Origin: Phymatolithon calcareum
Taxonomy: Eukaryota > Rhodophyta > Florideophyceae > Hapalidiales
DNA length: 64,000 bases
Assembly (NCBI GenBank): GCA_977006965.1
Contig: OZ345367.1
Location: forward strand, 124,001-188,000
Direction of reading: 5' to 3'
The position numbers were made by a program, and so were the translations under genes. The notes beneath the pieces were generated by a model that worked only from the letters and a program-made list of their open reading frames with translations, did no database searches and was not told the origin of the DNA. Numbering within the stretch: position 1 is the first letter of the stretch; every line of letters begins with the position of its first letter. Below, piece after piece: positions 41,383-53,122 of the stretch.

Positions 41383-43984
41383 CGTATCTGTTGAACCTTG
41401 AACGAAGTTCGGTTTGTGCTGGCGTTGAGCTCCATGTCCAGTCTCTTGAGAAAGTAAGATTATGAAGACCGTATGATTTCTACATATCATACTTTGTGAT
41501 GACTCGTTATAGTGATCAAAAAGCATTACAGTACCATCACATCTCAAGTCGCCAACCACGACATGATCCAAAACTCCTCCTTAACCTTCACGAAAGGATA
41601 GCGATATCCACGATGGTGAAGCAGCGGTTTTGCGAGCGTGCAGCGGCTGCGACACGCCCTCCCCTAGGCTGAGAAAAAATGGAGAGCGATGCGAAGCCGA
41701 GCGCGTCAGAGTCTGGGTCTGGCCCGAGGCGCCTCGACATCGCGAAGGATTCTGATGGGTGTGGATTGTGGATGATTCGTCCGTGGTTCAAGTCTCGTTT
41801 TGCGCGGGTACCTATTCCATACTCTCACTTTATCGGTCTCCCTTAGAAGCGCAGTCAGCCTCCTATCCTGGCTTTTGCCTTTTATTTTGTGGTCATCGTG
41901 TGCAAACAGCAGTTCTGGTGCACCCCTGAAGACGCTGGAATGGAATGCATTTCGTGAGATCCTGTCTTGAAATGCCCGCGACATCCTTTGCGGCGACGGT
42001 TTCCATGCATTTCCCGCTCATTGAGCGGTAGACAGAGGGGTAGAGTGTGTTGATGGTGCAATCGTTTAATTTTACATAAATGTTCTGAGTTGATAAATTG
42101 CATCGAAATACTGATGCCCAACGTGGTGTCATTGCTACTAGTGGGGCAGGCTGGGGCTAAGCTTGAATGGATTACGATAAGGATTTGAAGACCATTGAAT
42201 GAAGAACGGGAAGAACCGCCGCATGGCGCACTAAGTCAATGTACACGGCAAGCAAAGCAGGGACGGGCGTCTAGTCACGATTTCAGCGCAGAAGAAGAAT
42301 GGAAAATAAAGAGAGTAAACTTGGGGGGATATGTTCAAAACCTTTCGTTCTTGATGTCTTCCCATCCTTGGTACCAGCGCAAAGCCCCATCGAGGTGACT
42401 GTCTGTAATACAATCAAGCTCATGCAAATCATTACATTCAACCATGACAACCGACCTCACTCCGCGCCGCTCAAAACCGCAGCCCTGCCTCTATTCACCG
42501 CACCGTCATGAGAACATCTTGCACCGAAGCATCCAAAGACGGCCACCGAAGGCACAATTCCATGTCGTGTTTTCTGACTCGTCCGACGTCCTTGTGAGGT
42601 CCCGTGTGACGAGAACGTACGTCCACCGCTCCACTGCCGGCGGCCGATGAAGGTATCACTATTACTGCTTCCGTTGCTCTCCCCGGTCGAGAAGGTGCAG
42701 TCAGTTGTGTGGTGGGTGCTCTTGCGCAGATTAAATTTAGTCGACCTGCGAAGCAGATTAGTGCCGTTGCGCCACGTACGACGACGCGAAGACCGTGCGC
42801 CGAAATTATCGAACCAGGGTGCATCGTCCGGGGGCTCTTCCCGTCCGCGACCGCCCAGTACGAATGACATTATCGCCGACATTGACGACACCTCGCCGAC
42901 ATCCGAGTAACGCCTTGCCATTACGTGGCGTGATGAATGGAACACGGGACGACAGATGTTAGCGCGGAACGAAGGTTGAGGATGCAGAGTGAGCTTTGGA
43001 GTTTGCGTCGGACTGTTTGTTATCCCGCGTGCGTGCGTGCGTGCATGCGAGAAGTTGTCGTTCGACTGATCACCAGACAGATGACGTTGTGAGCTTCGGT
43101 GAGAAAACAGTGTGGGCTACAGTGTATTATCTATGCAAGCAAGCAAGCAGGTAGGGAATGTCAGTTTCGTAGTGCGCGAAGGCAATAAAATACTGCCGCC
43201 GCGCCTGACGCGTGCAAGATGCCGGTACGGGCTGGACGGCGGAGAGCGGTCCGTGATGTGTCCAGCTTGGAGGAGGTCATTGGGCGGTGTAGTCCGAGAA
43301 GGCAACGTGGCGATTGTTGACGACAATCTCCTTCATTCCACGCATCATTGCTTTCCTGCTCCTTTGATGTTCTGTATTGTCCCTGCCCTATCATATGATA
43401 TCTGCTGCTGCCATTTCCACTTGTACCGTACCCTACACGGCGCACGATTGTATATTTCCGTTTCCAGGGCCAAATCTTCCGATTTTTAGGGTTTCTTCTA
43501 TGCCGCTGCTTTCTGCCGCTGGCAGCTGGCAGGAGCGGACTGCCACAGGTTGTAGCCGACGACCCCCGACTCATGCGCCAAATTGGCGTTGACCGCATGG
43601 AGACCGTCCCGCACGTCGTAGCTGCACCGTCGTGTGGCGTCCGCGTTGCCATTCAAAACTCGTTGGCACTCCGGTGTCGTCCACGGGTTTCACGATTGTA
43701 CACTCAGCTCAGCTCAGCTCAGCTCTCGATAAGAGAATGCCCATTTTGACATACAGCTAAAGATGCTTGCAGCATACAGCACACGTGTACATTCATGCGC
43801 TTGACATCGTATCAAAAATATAATTGAAAGCAAGACTGCACCATGACTCTTGGTTGACATTGTATTCAGCACATCAAATTCGGTACAGTCCAACCCCTCT
43901 AACTGCAGACCCACTACACGAAAAACCCGCAAACATCTCAGGTTCCACCGCGAGGCTATTCATTCACTTATTTAGCGTTGCGTG
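41383..43984. other. Gene-poor stretch with short tandem repeats
   Basis: GC-rich in 42,450-43,650, with several 70-160 codon frames on both strands. One plus frame (42,647-42,910, MKVSLLLLPLLSPVEKVQSV) starts with a hydrophobic segment and ends acidic, and could be a small membrane protein. None has support beyond being open. Simple repeats are (GCGT)n near 43,028-43,044 and (CTCAG)n at 43,702-43,724. Confidence 0.35.
43702..43724. repeat. (CTCAG)n microsatellite
   Basis: About four and a half copies of a 5-bp unit in direct repeat. Confidence 0.9.
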
Positions 43985-44312
43985 TATGATATGCATATCA
44001 TAGATTGCAATCAACAGCAAGAGATGGTAAACAATTTTCTTCGTATTTGTAGCCGTTATCATATGATAGCGGTCATTGATATCAAATCAACTTCCACTTT
44101 TTTTAAGAAAAAGTGGAATTTGATTTGATATAAAGTCGTAGATTTCAACATAAAGAAGCTTTTCATTCGTGTGCTTCTGTATGATACTGTCCACCCAGCT
44201 GATTTACGTATGTCCAAAGCTGCGCTCTGCGTCGCAATTTCGTACCTCTCCATAAAAATTTTATGGATATCGTCATGACGATCGTCATGATCCTTACTGT
44301 AGAGCTACAGTA
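43985..44312. repeat. Cluster of six palindromes in about 330 bp
   Basis: 43985-44002 is a perfect 18-mer (TATGATATGCATATCATA). 44053-44072 has 10-bp arms with one mismatch. 44079-44131 has 24-bp arms with one mismatch and a TTAAG loop. 44250-44266 is CCATAAAA with a one-base loop. 44269-44282 is ATCGTCATGACGAT. 44295-44312 is TACTGTAG/CTACAGTA. No gene overlaps them. Confidence 0.88.
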
Positions 44313-45142
44313 TCATCTTGAAGAAGATTGCTCTGAGGATGTGCAGGGCAGGGCCTCAATCACGATTTACGATTCACAATCCGTGGATAGGATATGAACC
44401 GTACAATAGTGCAAATCGTGGCATTGATAGAGATACAAAAGCCCAGAGAATAACCTATCTGATCCAGCACTTGCTGCACAGCTCTGAAAACACACTTTCC
44501 ACTTCTGCGCAATGCGTTATTCCCACTTTGTTCCGTACTTGTCCCGAATCCCGACAGGTGCCAGCGCCCTATGATTGTCTTGGCGAGCCGTAGCGTTTTG
44601 ATTGCTCAAGATGAGTGAGGACTGGACAAGAAAATTGTAGGGCAATTCAAATCCACATTCGTTATTCACGACTCAATTGACTGCACCAATTCCAGCTCAG
44701 TGAATAGTGTGGAACCGTGATCAGAGATCACAGATCGGATCAAAGACTGCAATTGACCACAGAATAATATATTAGGGCGCAATTCAGTTGTTCGACAAGT
44801 CAGTCCAACTTGTTGAGCAGAGACCCCGCGGGAAACCTCCTTGCAAGGAGCCATGGCTCCAGGCGCAGACTGTCGTTAACAGGAGATTAACTTGGAGGTC
44901 CCGATTATGCGCGCAGAGTTGAAATGCTTCCAAATAATCAAACTTTTACAGGGCCGACACGTGCAAGCCACCACAAATCGGGCGTACGGTAAGTAACAGT
45001 TACCACTCCTAAGCAATATCTTCGACAAAAGCCAATTACTAATAAAGGAAACGATTTAATCATTTCATTTGTTAGAAACTGTTTTCCCTTTGTTGTTGTA
45101 CAGCCGAAGTTGACAAGTACTGATATGCTACAGTACTGGACG
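44313..45142. other. Gene-free stretch
   Basis: Nothing recognised between the palindrome cluster and the LTR pair. Confidence 0.4.
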
Positions 45143-45530
45143 TGTTGCCGCCGGCATCATAAAGGATACGACGCCGGGCAAGTATATAGTTGAGTTCCGT
45201 CGGCCTTTCATGTAATGACTTTGGTAGAGGAATAAAGACTAGACGGAGGTAAGTGCACGCTGTGCAAGGTCTACGGCTAGATATCTACGCTCCTCAGACA
45301 GATATCCGAACTCAACCACAAATGTAGCCTCATCTGATGAGGCTATGAGGCTACATTTGTCGTTGAGTTCGGATATCTGTCTGAGGCGAGTAGACATATA
45401 GCCGTAGACCTTGCTCAGAGTACAGTTACTTCCTTTATTTCTCTAACAAAGTCATCACGTGAAAGGCCGACGGAACTCAACTATATACTTGCCCATCACG
45501 ATTCTGACAGAGTCGTGATGAAAGCGCACA
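45143..45530. mobile_element. Two LTRs of the same family in inverted orientation
   Basis: 45143-45320 (plus) and 45358-45530 (minus) are related LTRs, each TG...CA, with the TATA-like AAGTATATAGT and an AATAAA-like signal. They face each other across a 37-bp spacer that is itself a palindrome (13-bp arms AATGTAGCCTCAT). The outer ends differ: the first LTR starts TGTTGCCGCCGG, the second TGTGCGCTTTCATC, each containing its own small stem. No internal coding domain lies between or beside them. The solo LTR at 30,495-30,671 is a third member. Confidence 0.78.
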
Positions 45531-47308
45531 ATGAAAGAAATTATTTTTAGATTACAGTTACTGTACAGGCTGACGCAAGCGGGCTGCACGAAGAGATTCG
45601 GACTGCTCCTTTCGAGGCAACTCTACCTTTTGACTCGATCTGTGCACGTCGGGGGCCCAGAGGGTGCTGAGGACGATGATTGACTTCAAGAGAGGCGAGT
45701 GGCAGACACTAAGCGGAAAAATGTGGAGTTGATTTTACAGTCGATCCTCGTTTTTTGAATATCCTATTCTTGAATATCCTCGATTTTTTGAATACAGTAG
45801 ATGCCACACGTATGGTATGCATTGTCAGGGACATACAGTACACGTAATGCATGTCATCCGTTCCCTGCAACGACCCTCTCCGAATCGTTCTTTTTTGCGA
45901 GTAAATATCAACGTTACTCATCACCACCGTGCTACCGTCGTCTTACACAGCAGTGTGTTAGCTCTCTGGTATTTGCAAAGCAGCCCAAACGAGTTCGTCT
46001 ACGTCCGGCTCGGCCAAGAAGACGCAGACAACAATATGCAACTCAAGTAACTTGGAAGGAAGCGGGCTGGTGATCTCGGGAACCTATGAATACCGCATGG
46101 AGAACGGGTCTCGGCTTTAGTAACCGACGACGGCCCCGACTGCAGAGCTACTGATCAATTGCAATAGAGCTCGCTGGGAGTACGAATGGAAATAGCTTAC
46201 CCCCTCGATGTCGTGTTAATCTCAGTTCACAAATCCCGGATAACTAATTCATATAACTGACCTCTACCAGGTCTCAACTCACTCAACAATCTGTAAATTG
46301 CAAGAGAATAAGAGAGGTGATTGTTGTGACAAACATGTTCCCTTTTGCCCGACAGGTCAAGGCTGGGGAGACTCTCCCAATGGGTAAGTATCTGAAGAAG
46401 AAGTGTGTTCCAGTTTCGTATTCTGGGCTCCAGGACATCGTGCATGATACTGTGGTTTCTCTGATTCATAATTTGACCTTCATTTCGGAGATCGATATGC
46501 ACCGCTGTACCTCAACATCAAATCTTCGTCTACAAGAAAGGCGAATATGTGCGAGGTCTCTCCTCTAGGCGGTCTGGTTTGGAGAACCCTTCCGGCGGGC
46601 GACAACATTCCAGGGTTCACCTGTTGTAAGAGAAATTCGACACGTTTGGCTACGGGGCAATGCGCACTGTGATTTGGCGATTATCTTTACGCTACAGGAC
46701 AAGAAATTGCACCCTCGCGCCCTTTTCCGGTACATCTATTCCATTCATCGTCCTGGGCAGCGATAAGGACGCTCCAGACCATTTGCAACACCACTTGCAA
46801 CAACCATGAGACACCTGCATAGCTACGTGCGATGACCTTGATTCCTGACATCGGTAATTCAAGTTGAACGTTCACATCTTAGCGTATGTGTTCAGTGTCG
46901 AGAAGCGGGGCTGAGCACAACACCAGGTCCTATCGGGTATACTTATTCTGCTTTGCCGCTTCTCAATAACACACTCTTTCATCGTCCTCATGCAGCGCAA
47001 AGCTCGGATTTCAACCTTCCCGTAGTCGCGTCAACACCCACTCAAAACTTGATTCATGCCATTGCCATGGATTCGAATGATTCAGATCAGCAACTACACT
47101 AGGCGACTTTTGATTGGCTATCTCATATTCAAGACAGATTGACATCCAGTCAGTTTTAGACACATGTTCAATTGAACATGACGACGTCCACAAGAGGTTG
47201 TTTTGCTGGTCATATGGCCATATTCAGCTGAGCATGGCCAAAAACAAGCAAATTTCTTCATCACCTTCGAAAATATAAGACCAATACGGTACTAAAAAAA
47301 GACTAGTC
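45531..47308. other. Gene-free stretch upstream of the second SDR
   Basis: Short ORFs only. Contains an 18-bp perfect palindrome at 47163-47180 (CATGTTCAATTGAACATG) and AAGACTAGTCTT just before the SDR gene. Confidence 0.4.
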
Positions 47309-48277
47309 TTGTTTTTAACCATTGGGGCCAATCAGCCCGTAGGCTCGAGTGTCAAGGCTGCCCCTGCTTCGGAATTAGCGAAGGCCGACGTCCAAAAGAG
47401 GAAAATGTTGCGTGTTTTGGGTTGCGTCGTAGCCCAAGGTAACCTTCGCGCCCCACATGCAGACCTGTCTGGCAAAACAGTACTACTCACCGGTCCCACT
47501 CCTGGCGGTATAGGCTATGCAACCGCGACCGGCCTCGGCTCTTTCGGAGCCAAAGTCATCCTGGGCGCGCGAAACTTGACAACAGCAAAGACCACTTCAG
47601 ATGCAGTGCCAGGATCCGTGCTACTTCCCTGCGATCTGGCCGATCATGCGAGCGTATCGGCTTTCGTTGAATCGGTGACACGCGAGCTCAACGGTGCGCA
47701 ACTCGACGTGCTGGTTTGTAACGCCGGGGCCGTCATTAAAGAGCACATGAAGAGTGCAGATGATGTGGAGCTCACGTTTCGTGTTTGTGCGCTAGGGCAC
47801 TTTTACATGATTCGGAAACTTCAGCCGCGACGCACTGTCTGGGTTACGGGAGATGTCTACTGCATTGCCAAAGGGCCGGCCGACCCATTCTTGAAAGAAT
47901 CGGGACAGGAAGCATATAACCGCGCATGTCTTGCGCGACTGCTGCTGATGCGAGAGCTGAAGGATCGGGCTTCGGCGAGTGGGGCAAATGCAGAATTCGT
48001 TGCGGTACATCCGGGCGTTATTGCGACCGACCTCATGGGAGCGTCTGGATTCGCAAAGGGAATCATGCAAAGAGTTTTTCTTACACCGGAGCAGGGCGCG
48101 CAGGCTAGCATTTTGACAGCGAGTTGTCCATCGCAAGAGCTTCATCAGGATGATATATTGCCGTACTTTCACAACAAAAGGGGATGGTTAAAGCTCGCCG
48201 AGTCCGACACAGCCATGGATAAGGAGGCTGCCGTCAAACTGTATGAGCAATGCGAAGCGTTGTGCGGTTTGAAGTAA
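47309..48277 (+). CDS. Divergent retinol-dehydrogenase-like SDR lacking the catalytic lysine
   Basis: 322 residues from the first possible start; an internal ATG at residue 33 (47,405) is an alternative. The cofactor motif reads TGPTPGGIG (61-69), one residue longer than the usual TGxxxGIG. NAG is at 138-140. The TGDVYCIAKGP segment lies where many relatives have their catalytic serine. The active-site helix reads EAYNRACLARLLLMREL: Tyr203 is kept, but Cys207 occupies the position of the catalytic lysine, and the usual Asn after it is Arg. The segment between LGHF and the next strand is also several residues shorter than usual. HPGVIATDL (235-243) is typical. It is an open reading frame with family shape, but classical SDR chemistry looks impaired. 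Confidence 0.82.
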   Translation: MFLTIGANQPVGSSVKAAPASELAKADVQKRKMLRVLGCVVAQGNLRAPHADLSGKTVLLTGPTPGGIGYATATGLGSFGAKVILGARNLTTAKTTSDAVPGSVLLPCDLADHASVSAFVESVTRELNGAQLDVLVCNAGAVIKEHMKSADDVELTFRVCALGHFYMIRKLQPRRTVWVTGDVYCIAKGPADPFLKESGQEAYNRACLARLLLMRELKDRASASGANAEFVAVHPGVIATDLMGASGFAKGIMQRVFLTPEQGAQASILTASCPSQELHQDDILPYFHNKRGWLKLAESDTAMDKEAAVKLYEQCEALCGLK

Positions 48278-49187
48278 AACCAAGCAAATGCGGTTTACTG
48301 CGACGGCATTGTGCCCCTGAAGTGAAACAGACACAGCGCGATGTTATATAGGATGGCGCCAGGACGTGAAGAGTAAAATACATTACATGCAATGTAACGC
48401 ACGTTCTTGTCTTCGAAAATATCGACTCAGAAGCAATGCCAGTCAATGGAAGACGACCAAAGAGAACGGGAAAACATGAAGATCGCTCTGAGGGATAGCT
48501 TTGCGTCAGTGCGCAAGACATCGTAAAGACGTTGTGCATCGATGTTCCACACATTTTCCGCTGAGCGTAATTGTGCTGTTGCTGAGTCATTGTATGTCGC
48601 GCGCAGCATCACTATGTGCGTCTTTGGTCCAAGCTAGCCGTAGGTCACACGAAGAAAACATACTTCCCCTGGTCACCGAGCTGCAGTCTGTCCGCATCCG
48701 GCGTCATTATTCTCCGAATCCTTGCTAACTAACCCAAATTCGCAAAAGAGAAAAATATCTTCTTGAAATTCGCGCTCGTGCAGACATGCTTTGGAGCATT
48801 CCAATGTACTGAGCTGTGCGGTAGTGCGATAGGTGTCCCACGCGGCATCGCCATGTCATCTATGCATCATGCAGTGCAGAACGCAGAGCCACTCTGATAA
48901 ATTGGGGCCTCCTACTGCACCAATGATTAGACGATATGCTTGCCCTGTCCGTGCCAATATCCAAGAAACACGTTCAAGCGCCTCCTCTCTGCTTCAAGAG
49001 ATATTGAAAAAGGTGCACATTTTTCCATGGATAAGGTTACTGTACTCGAGTATTTTCCTTCTTGCGCAGTACCGCGCTGTACTTCGCTTTTACGGAGACG
49101 ATCACGGCCATTCCGATTACAGCAAATATTCAATGGGCAATCCGTGCTGTAATTAAATTGGCCGATTTATAGCAATTTTTACTCTAA
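48278..49187. other. Intergenic
   Basis: No supported gene between the SDR and the hairpin pair at 49,188. Confidence 0.45.
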
Positions 49188-49258
49188 ACGGCATACAAAA
49201 TGTATGACGTACTTTTTGTATGCCGTATAGCTTCTGTTCAATACATTGTATTGAACAG
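49188..49258. repeat. Two adjacent hairpins upstream of a membrane-protein gene
   Basis: 49188-49226 pairs ACGGCATACAAAA with its complement. 49234-49258 pairs CTGTTCAATACA with TGTATTGAACAG around a one-base loop. They end 82 bp before ATG 49341 and could lie in its 5' UTR. Confidence 0.88.
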
Positions 49259-49340
49259 GAGCAATCGCCCAGACCGTCAACTTCGATCCACTGCACCTCT
49301 AGCGGGCGCCATCTGCATCTGCAGGTTGAGGACATTGACG

Positions 49341-50081
49341 ATGCAATTCGAGGAAGCGCCAGCGCTGCCACGCGCCCCAACCGAAATCCGCACCGCCGCA
49401 AGCGCGGATAGACCCGCCACTCCCCCGCGGCGCCCTCCTGGTGATCTTCCACCACCACCTCCACGTCTCCCGTCGATGCGCGACGTGCGCCTTCCGAAGA
49501 AGTCGGGTGCACCAGCGTTACTCGCGCGTGTACGTGCGCAAGTGCAAAAGCTTCCAGATCCAACGCTGCTATTCCTTGCGCTCACGGTGTTAATTCTCGC
49601 ATTGCGCGCCTTCGCCCCGCACGTGCTGCGGTCTTGGGCTGCACGCGCGACATTACCGCCTGCGCTAGCGCTTTCTGTCGCGGCGGCCGCTCTATGGCGG
49701 CACACCGTGACTCGCTTTGTGAAGCCGCCGGAGGACCGGAAGGCACCGCCGCCCGGCATATTGCCTAACGCACCAGCTCTTGTGCGGCGCGGCGTTGCGT
49801 TGCGAAAGCGTGATGCCGCCGTTTCTGAAGCGGAGGAAACCCTTCGAAAGGGACAGGTCAAGCTTGAAGTGCTGCGGAAGGAGATTGAGTCACGGTTACC
49901 GAGCCATAACTCCATCGCTACGTTGATGGAACAGGACGCACAGTCAGCCGCCAGTAAGGATCGTGCCGTTGAGCCTCTCGGGGGTCAGACAGGCTCGGCT
50001 TCGTTTGTGGTGCAGAGGGTTGCTGGTTCGAGCAGATCGAATAGTGGGCGACAAGTTCGAAGCACAGCTTCGTTTCACTAA
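49341..50081 (+). CDS. Membrane protein with Pro-rich N-terminus and coiled coil
   Basis: 246 residues from ATG 49341; the open frame continues upstream through the hairpins, which I exclude. Residues 20-45 are Pro/Arg-rich (RRPPGDLPPPPPRLP). Hydrophobic helices lie at about 75-92 (TLLFLALTVLILALRAF) and 106-119 (PALALSVAAAALW). Residues ~150-185 form a charged coiled coil (KRDAAVSEAEETLRKGQVKL). The tail is Ser/Gln-rich. Both ends probably face the same side. No family recognised. GC-rich codon use matches neighbouring genes. Confidence 0.65.
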   Translation: MQFEEAPALPRAPTEIRTAASADRPATPPRRPPGDLPPPPPRLPSMRDVRLPKKSGAPALLARVRAQVQKLPDPTLLFLALTVLILALRAFAPHVLRSWAARATLPPALALSVAAAALWRHTVTRFVKPPEDRKAPPPGILPNAPALVRRGVALRKRDAAVSEAEETLRKGQVKLEVLRKEIESRLPSHNSIATLMEQDAQSAASKDRAVEPLGGQTGSASFVVQRVAGSSRSNSGRQVRSTASFH

Positions 50082-51303
50082 CTATGCAGAGAATGTCTTC
50101 GCTTGACTCGGTGACTTTGTGTTATTCTGCATGTGTGGGAGTGTCTTATTGTTATTGAAGAGCGACGAGCTAAACTATTTTTGCGAATATCACGTCCATT
50201 GCATATGGTAGGGGCACTATATTAGTATTCTCTTCCGCAGACCCAAGTACTGATGCTACAGGATGACCATGGGACCCGGATTTTTGCTAACTGTCACCTT
50301 CTGGCTCTCCCGATGTGACTTTTATTAGCAGTTGCGAACGAGGAACTGTTATTCATCTGTTCCATGCTCTGAATTGCAGTAACATCTGGAGCTTTCGCCA
50401 AGCAGAAAGCTATGTTGTGACTACGAGGCTCATTAGGGCTCGAGATAAGAACTGATATGGTATCAATTTTTCTCATGCAAGCGGGCAAGAGGACATCCGC
50501 TGGTGTTCCTGTTGCATTGAATTTGGTCACCAAGACTTGGGCATCCCTCAGCGGCACTTATTTAGTGTGGCTGAGAGATGCTCTGATGAATTTAGTAGAC
50601 TACAGGTAAAATAAGGAACATGAAATACTTTCCGTGTTATGGGGTCCGTGGGCTTGCGAATGTGGACAACCAACCTTTTAGTCATCGGAACAGATTGGTA
50701 TGGTCTTGATTGCTTCGGTGGAGATTCAGAAGGCCTTTCTGTTCTGCTTTAGCCTTAGTGCCGTTTAATTTCACCAGTAAAATTCGAGCATTTTGCCACT
50801 CGACAGCGGAGCACGAAATGGGGAACAGTTCTTTGCAGTTCTGGAGCTCAGGTTGAAATTACCCCAAGTCCTCGTGTTTGGTCTATTTTATTCTTTCTTG
50901 GCGGTCCTGTAGTGGTCAAGCTCAATCTCATCATGGGGAAAGAGAACATTCCAAGCTCTTGCGTAAGCTCAAGAGTAGCCAAATCGTTTCGTGGTCACTG
51001 TCTGATCATGCTATTGCGGGCAAAGAAAGTGGTTTCATCCACGAAAGAATTGCTGTGGAAGTATCACCGGGGATGTGACACCAAGGACGTAAAATGTGTA
51101 TAAATACCGACGAAGAGGTGCGGGTCGAGGGGATTGTAGAGCAAATCAACAGGCATCCGTTCTACATTGCATCCCTTTCGAAATTGAGTACATGCTCTGA
51201 GGCTCGATTTTGGAGACTTCCATCGCACTTGAGTCCTAGGCTATACATCCTCCCGGGAGAACCCAACAAGCACCACCCATACCAAGAATATACGCTTCGA
51301 AAA
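50082..51303. other. Intergenic, possible 5' extension of the repeat protein
   Basis: No separate gene recognised. The frame of the next gene is open from 51,094, so 70 extra residues are possible. Confidence 0.4.
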
Positions 51304-52308
51304 ATGGATAATCTTGATACCCAGAAGCACGGACTGAAGAAACTCATCAGCAATGTGAGCACAGAGGGAGAGAGCTCCACACCTACTGCTTCCAAGGTTG
51401 AGAAAACGGATAGCAAAATTGGGGCGCCAGCCAACCTCGAACATTCGAAAAGGGCTGGATCACCTGTAGCTTCGTTCTTTGCGGGTCTGTTCCGCAAATT
51501 TGAAAGCAATGTATCGAGCGACGATACAGATGCAGCTCCTACGATCACCGGACATGATCAGGATACAGGAAAGCCCGCCGCCATGTCCGAGAAGGGTAAG
51601 ATCGTGTCCAAGTCGATGCCTCACATAGGCTTGCCGGAGCAGACACAGACCGATGCCAAAACGTCGGCACTGATGGAGCGTATGCATCGCGAAGATATGC
51701 TTCCCCATCCAGGATTGAAGGCAATTGTCGCAGAAGATACTTCTGATAATGCGGGAGCCGATGCAGTCTTGAACCATTCAATCGAGTCTAAGAGACCAGA
51801 CGGGCCTTCTAAGATCTCAAAGAATTCAGTTGCAGTTCTAAAGAAGCGCAAGCAAGAGAATGTCGAGACAGCTTCTAAGAAAATGGCAGCATTGATGGAG
51901 CGCATGCGTCTCGTAAATATGCTTCCCGATCCAGAAGTGACGACAGTTGTCGAAAATTATGTTTCGGATATTGCGGGAGCCCACGCATTGAAGAATCATT
52001 CCATCGAATCAATAAGCCATGCTGGACCTTCTAAGGTCCCAAAGATTTCCATGCGAGATCTAGAGGAGCCCAGCAAAGAGAAGGCCAAGACTGCTTCGAA
52101 GATGCTTCGAATAATGGAGCGACTACGTCTTGTGGATATGCTGCCTGAGCCCGATCTGAAGCCATTCCATCAAGCGGCTTTGGCGGGAGAATCGGGAACG
52201 AAGAAGCAAAACCGTAAGGGGTTTTGGGATCGCTGCTTTAGCGCCTTGACTCAAGTTTGGTCCCGCTTTGTATCCAGTCTGATGAGGCTCGTAGCCACGA
52301 TACATTAG
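51304..52308 (+). CDS. Repeat protein with three ~74-residue units, family unknown
   Basis: 334 residues from ATG 51304, or 404 from 51094. The N-terminal part is Ser/Thr/Lys-rich with a hydrophobic-aromatic patch SPVASFFAGLFRKFE. Three direct repeats then begin at nucleotides 51661, 51883 and 52102 (222 and 219 nt apart). Each starts with a block such as ALMERMRLVNMLPDPE; the first two share ADAVLNHSIES- or AHALKNHSIES-type blocks and GPSK(I/V)-K, and end in an ETASKK-like stretch. The third is cut short and followed by a basic/aromatic C-terminus (GFWDRCFSALTQVWSRF). The protein looks helical and soluble with no signal peptide. Codon-level conservation among repeats is higher in the MLP block than between blocks. 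I recognise no family. Confidence 0.72.
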   Translation: MDNLDTQKHGLKKLISNVSTEGESSTPTASKVEKTDSKIGAPANLEHSKRAGSPVASFFAGLFRKFESNVSSDDTDAAPTITGHDQDTGKPAAMSEKGKIVSKSMPHIGLPEQTQTDAKTSALMERMHREDMLPHPGLKAIVAEDTSDNAGADAVLNHSIESKRPDGPSKISKNSVAVLKKRKQENVETASKKMAALMERMRLVNMLPDPEVTTVVENYVSDIAGAHALKNHSIESISHAGPSKVPKISMRDLEEPSKEKAKTASKMLRIMERLRLVDMLPEPDLKPFHQAALAGESGTKKQNRKGFWDRCFSALTQVWSRFVSSLMRLVATIH

Positions 52309-53122
52309 GACGTTTTGATTCGGAAAAACAACATTAGAGGTTGTGCACTGGTGACTTTTGGTCACAGGTTGCAGTTTTCACTTGTATTCTGATTCTTTTT
52401 TTTGCTGCCGCTGGCCGTCTCAACAAAACGGTCTACTTCATTCGGTGGAAGAAGGTCGGAGAAGGAATGTGCACAGTGAGTAGTTTAATCCGACGGCTTT
52501 CATTTCCGGTGCCAGCCTTTATCGTTCTCGGGTCTCTGGCCATTCTGAGCTCAGCAGTCGACTTTTGCTGATAGAATAGAATGGATGTCTAAAAAGTAAA
52601 TTCCAAGAGAGTGCTTGTCCTAGACCACTTGCCTTCACTTATATTTTTCGTTAGTTTCTTGCATAGCATACTTGAGTACAGCATTTGTCTAGGAATTTCA
52701 AGACTTAAGTTTAAACCTTTCTAAGAATATGCATCACCCTTGTTTCTTCTCAATCTGAATGCTGTTCTCCCTGTCATGAGGACTATACTTTCCTTTTTTT
52801 CATGATCGAGCTTGCGACACTTTACTTGATGTGTGTCTCTAACCAGTGTATTTACAGCATCTTGCTTTACACTTTCTTGGCATGAAGAAGAGGAGAAAAG
52901 AACAATACCACTGCAACGATCTCATTCTTGTTTCCCATAAGTAAAGTACTGGCAAAGCGTCACTCCTCAAAACTACGAAGAAATTTTGCGGCCTGCGTTC
53001 AAAAGCACCAATTTATCCTGTTTTAGAAAGTATCATACGTAAATTCCACCCAACCTCCGTTGGATGTGGATGCATCCCGTTTCCTTCCTCCTCTCAAGTC
53101 TGCACGGTTCGACCCTAGAGAA
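52309..53122. other. Intergenic with possible upstream exon of the HtrA gene
   Basis: A pyrimidine-rich TTTATCCTGTTTTAG at 53012-53026 looks like a 3' splice site and the HtrA frame is open from 53027, so a short upstream exon with a targeting peptide may exist. I could not place it convincingly. Confidence 0.4.

Noticed and set aside
41780-41810. tRNA-like B-box sequence GTTCAAGTC
   Set aside because: No A box at the right distance and no cloverleaf could be drawn.
42457-43652. Overlapping GC-rich ORFs on both strands
   Set aside because: All frames are open by composition; none shows a domain, signal or repeat that would favour one.
49277-49915. Minus-strand 212-codon ORF
   Set aside because: Antisense shadow of the membrane/coiled-coil gene in GC-rich sequence.
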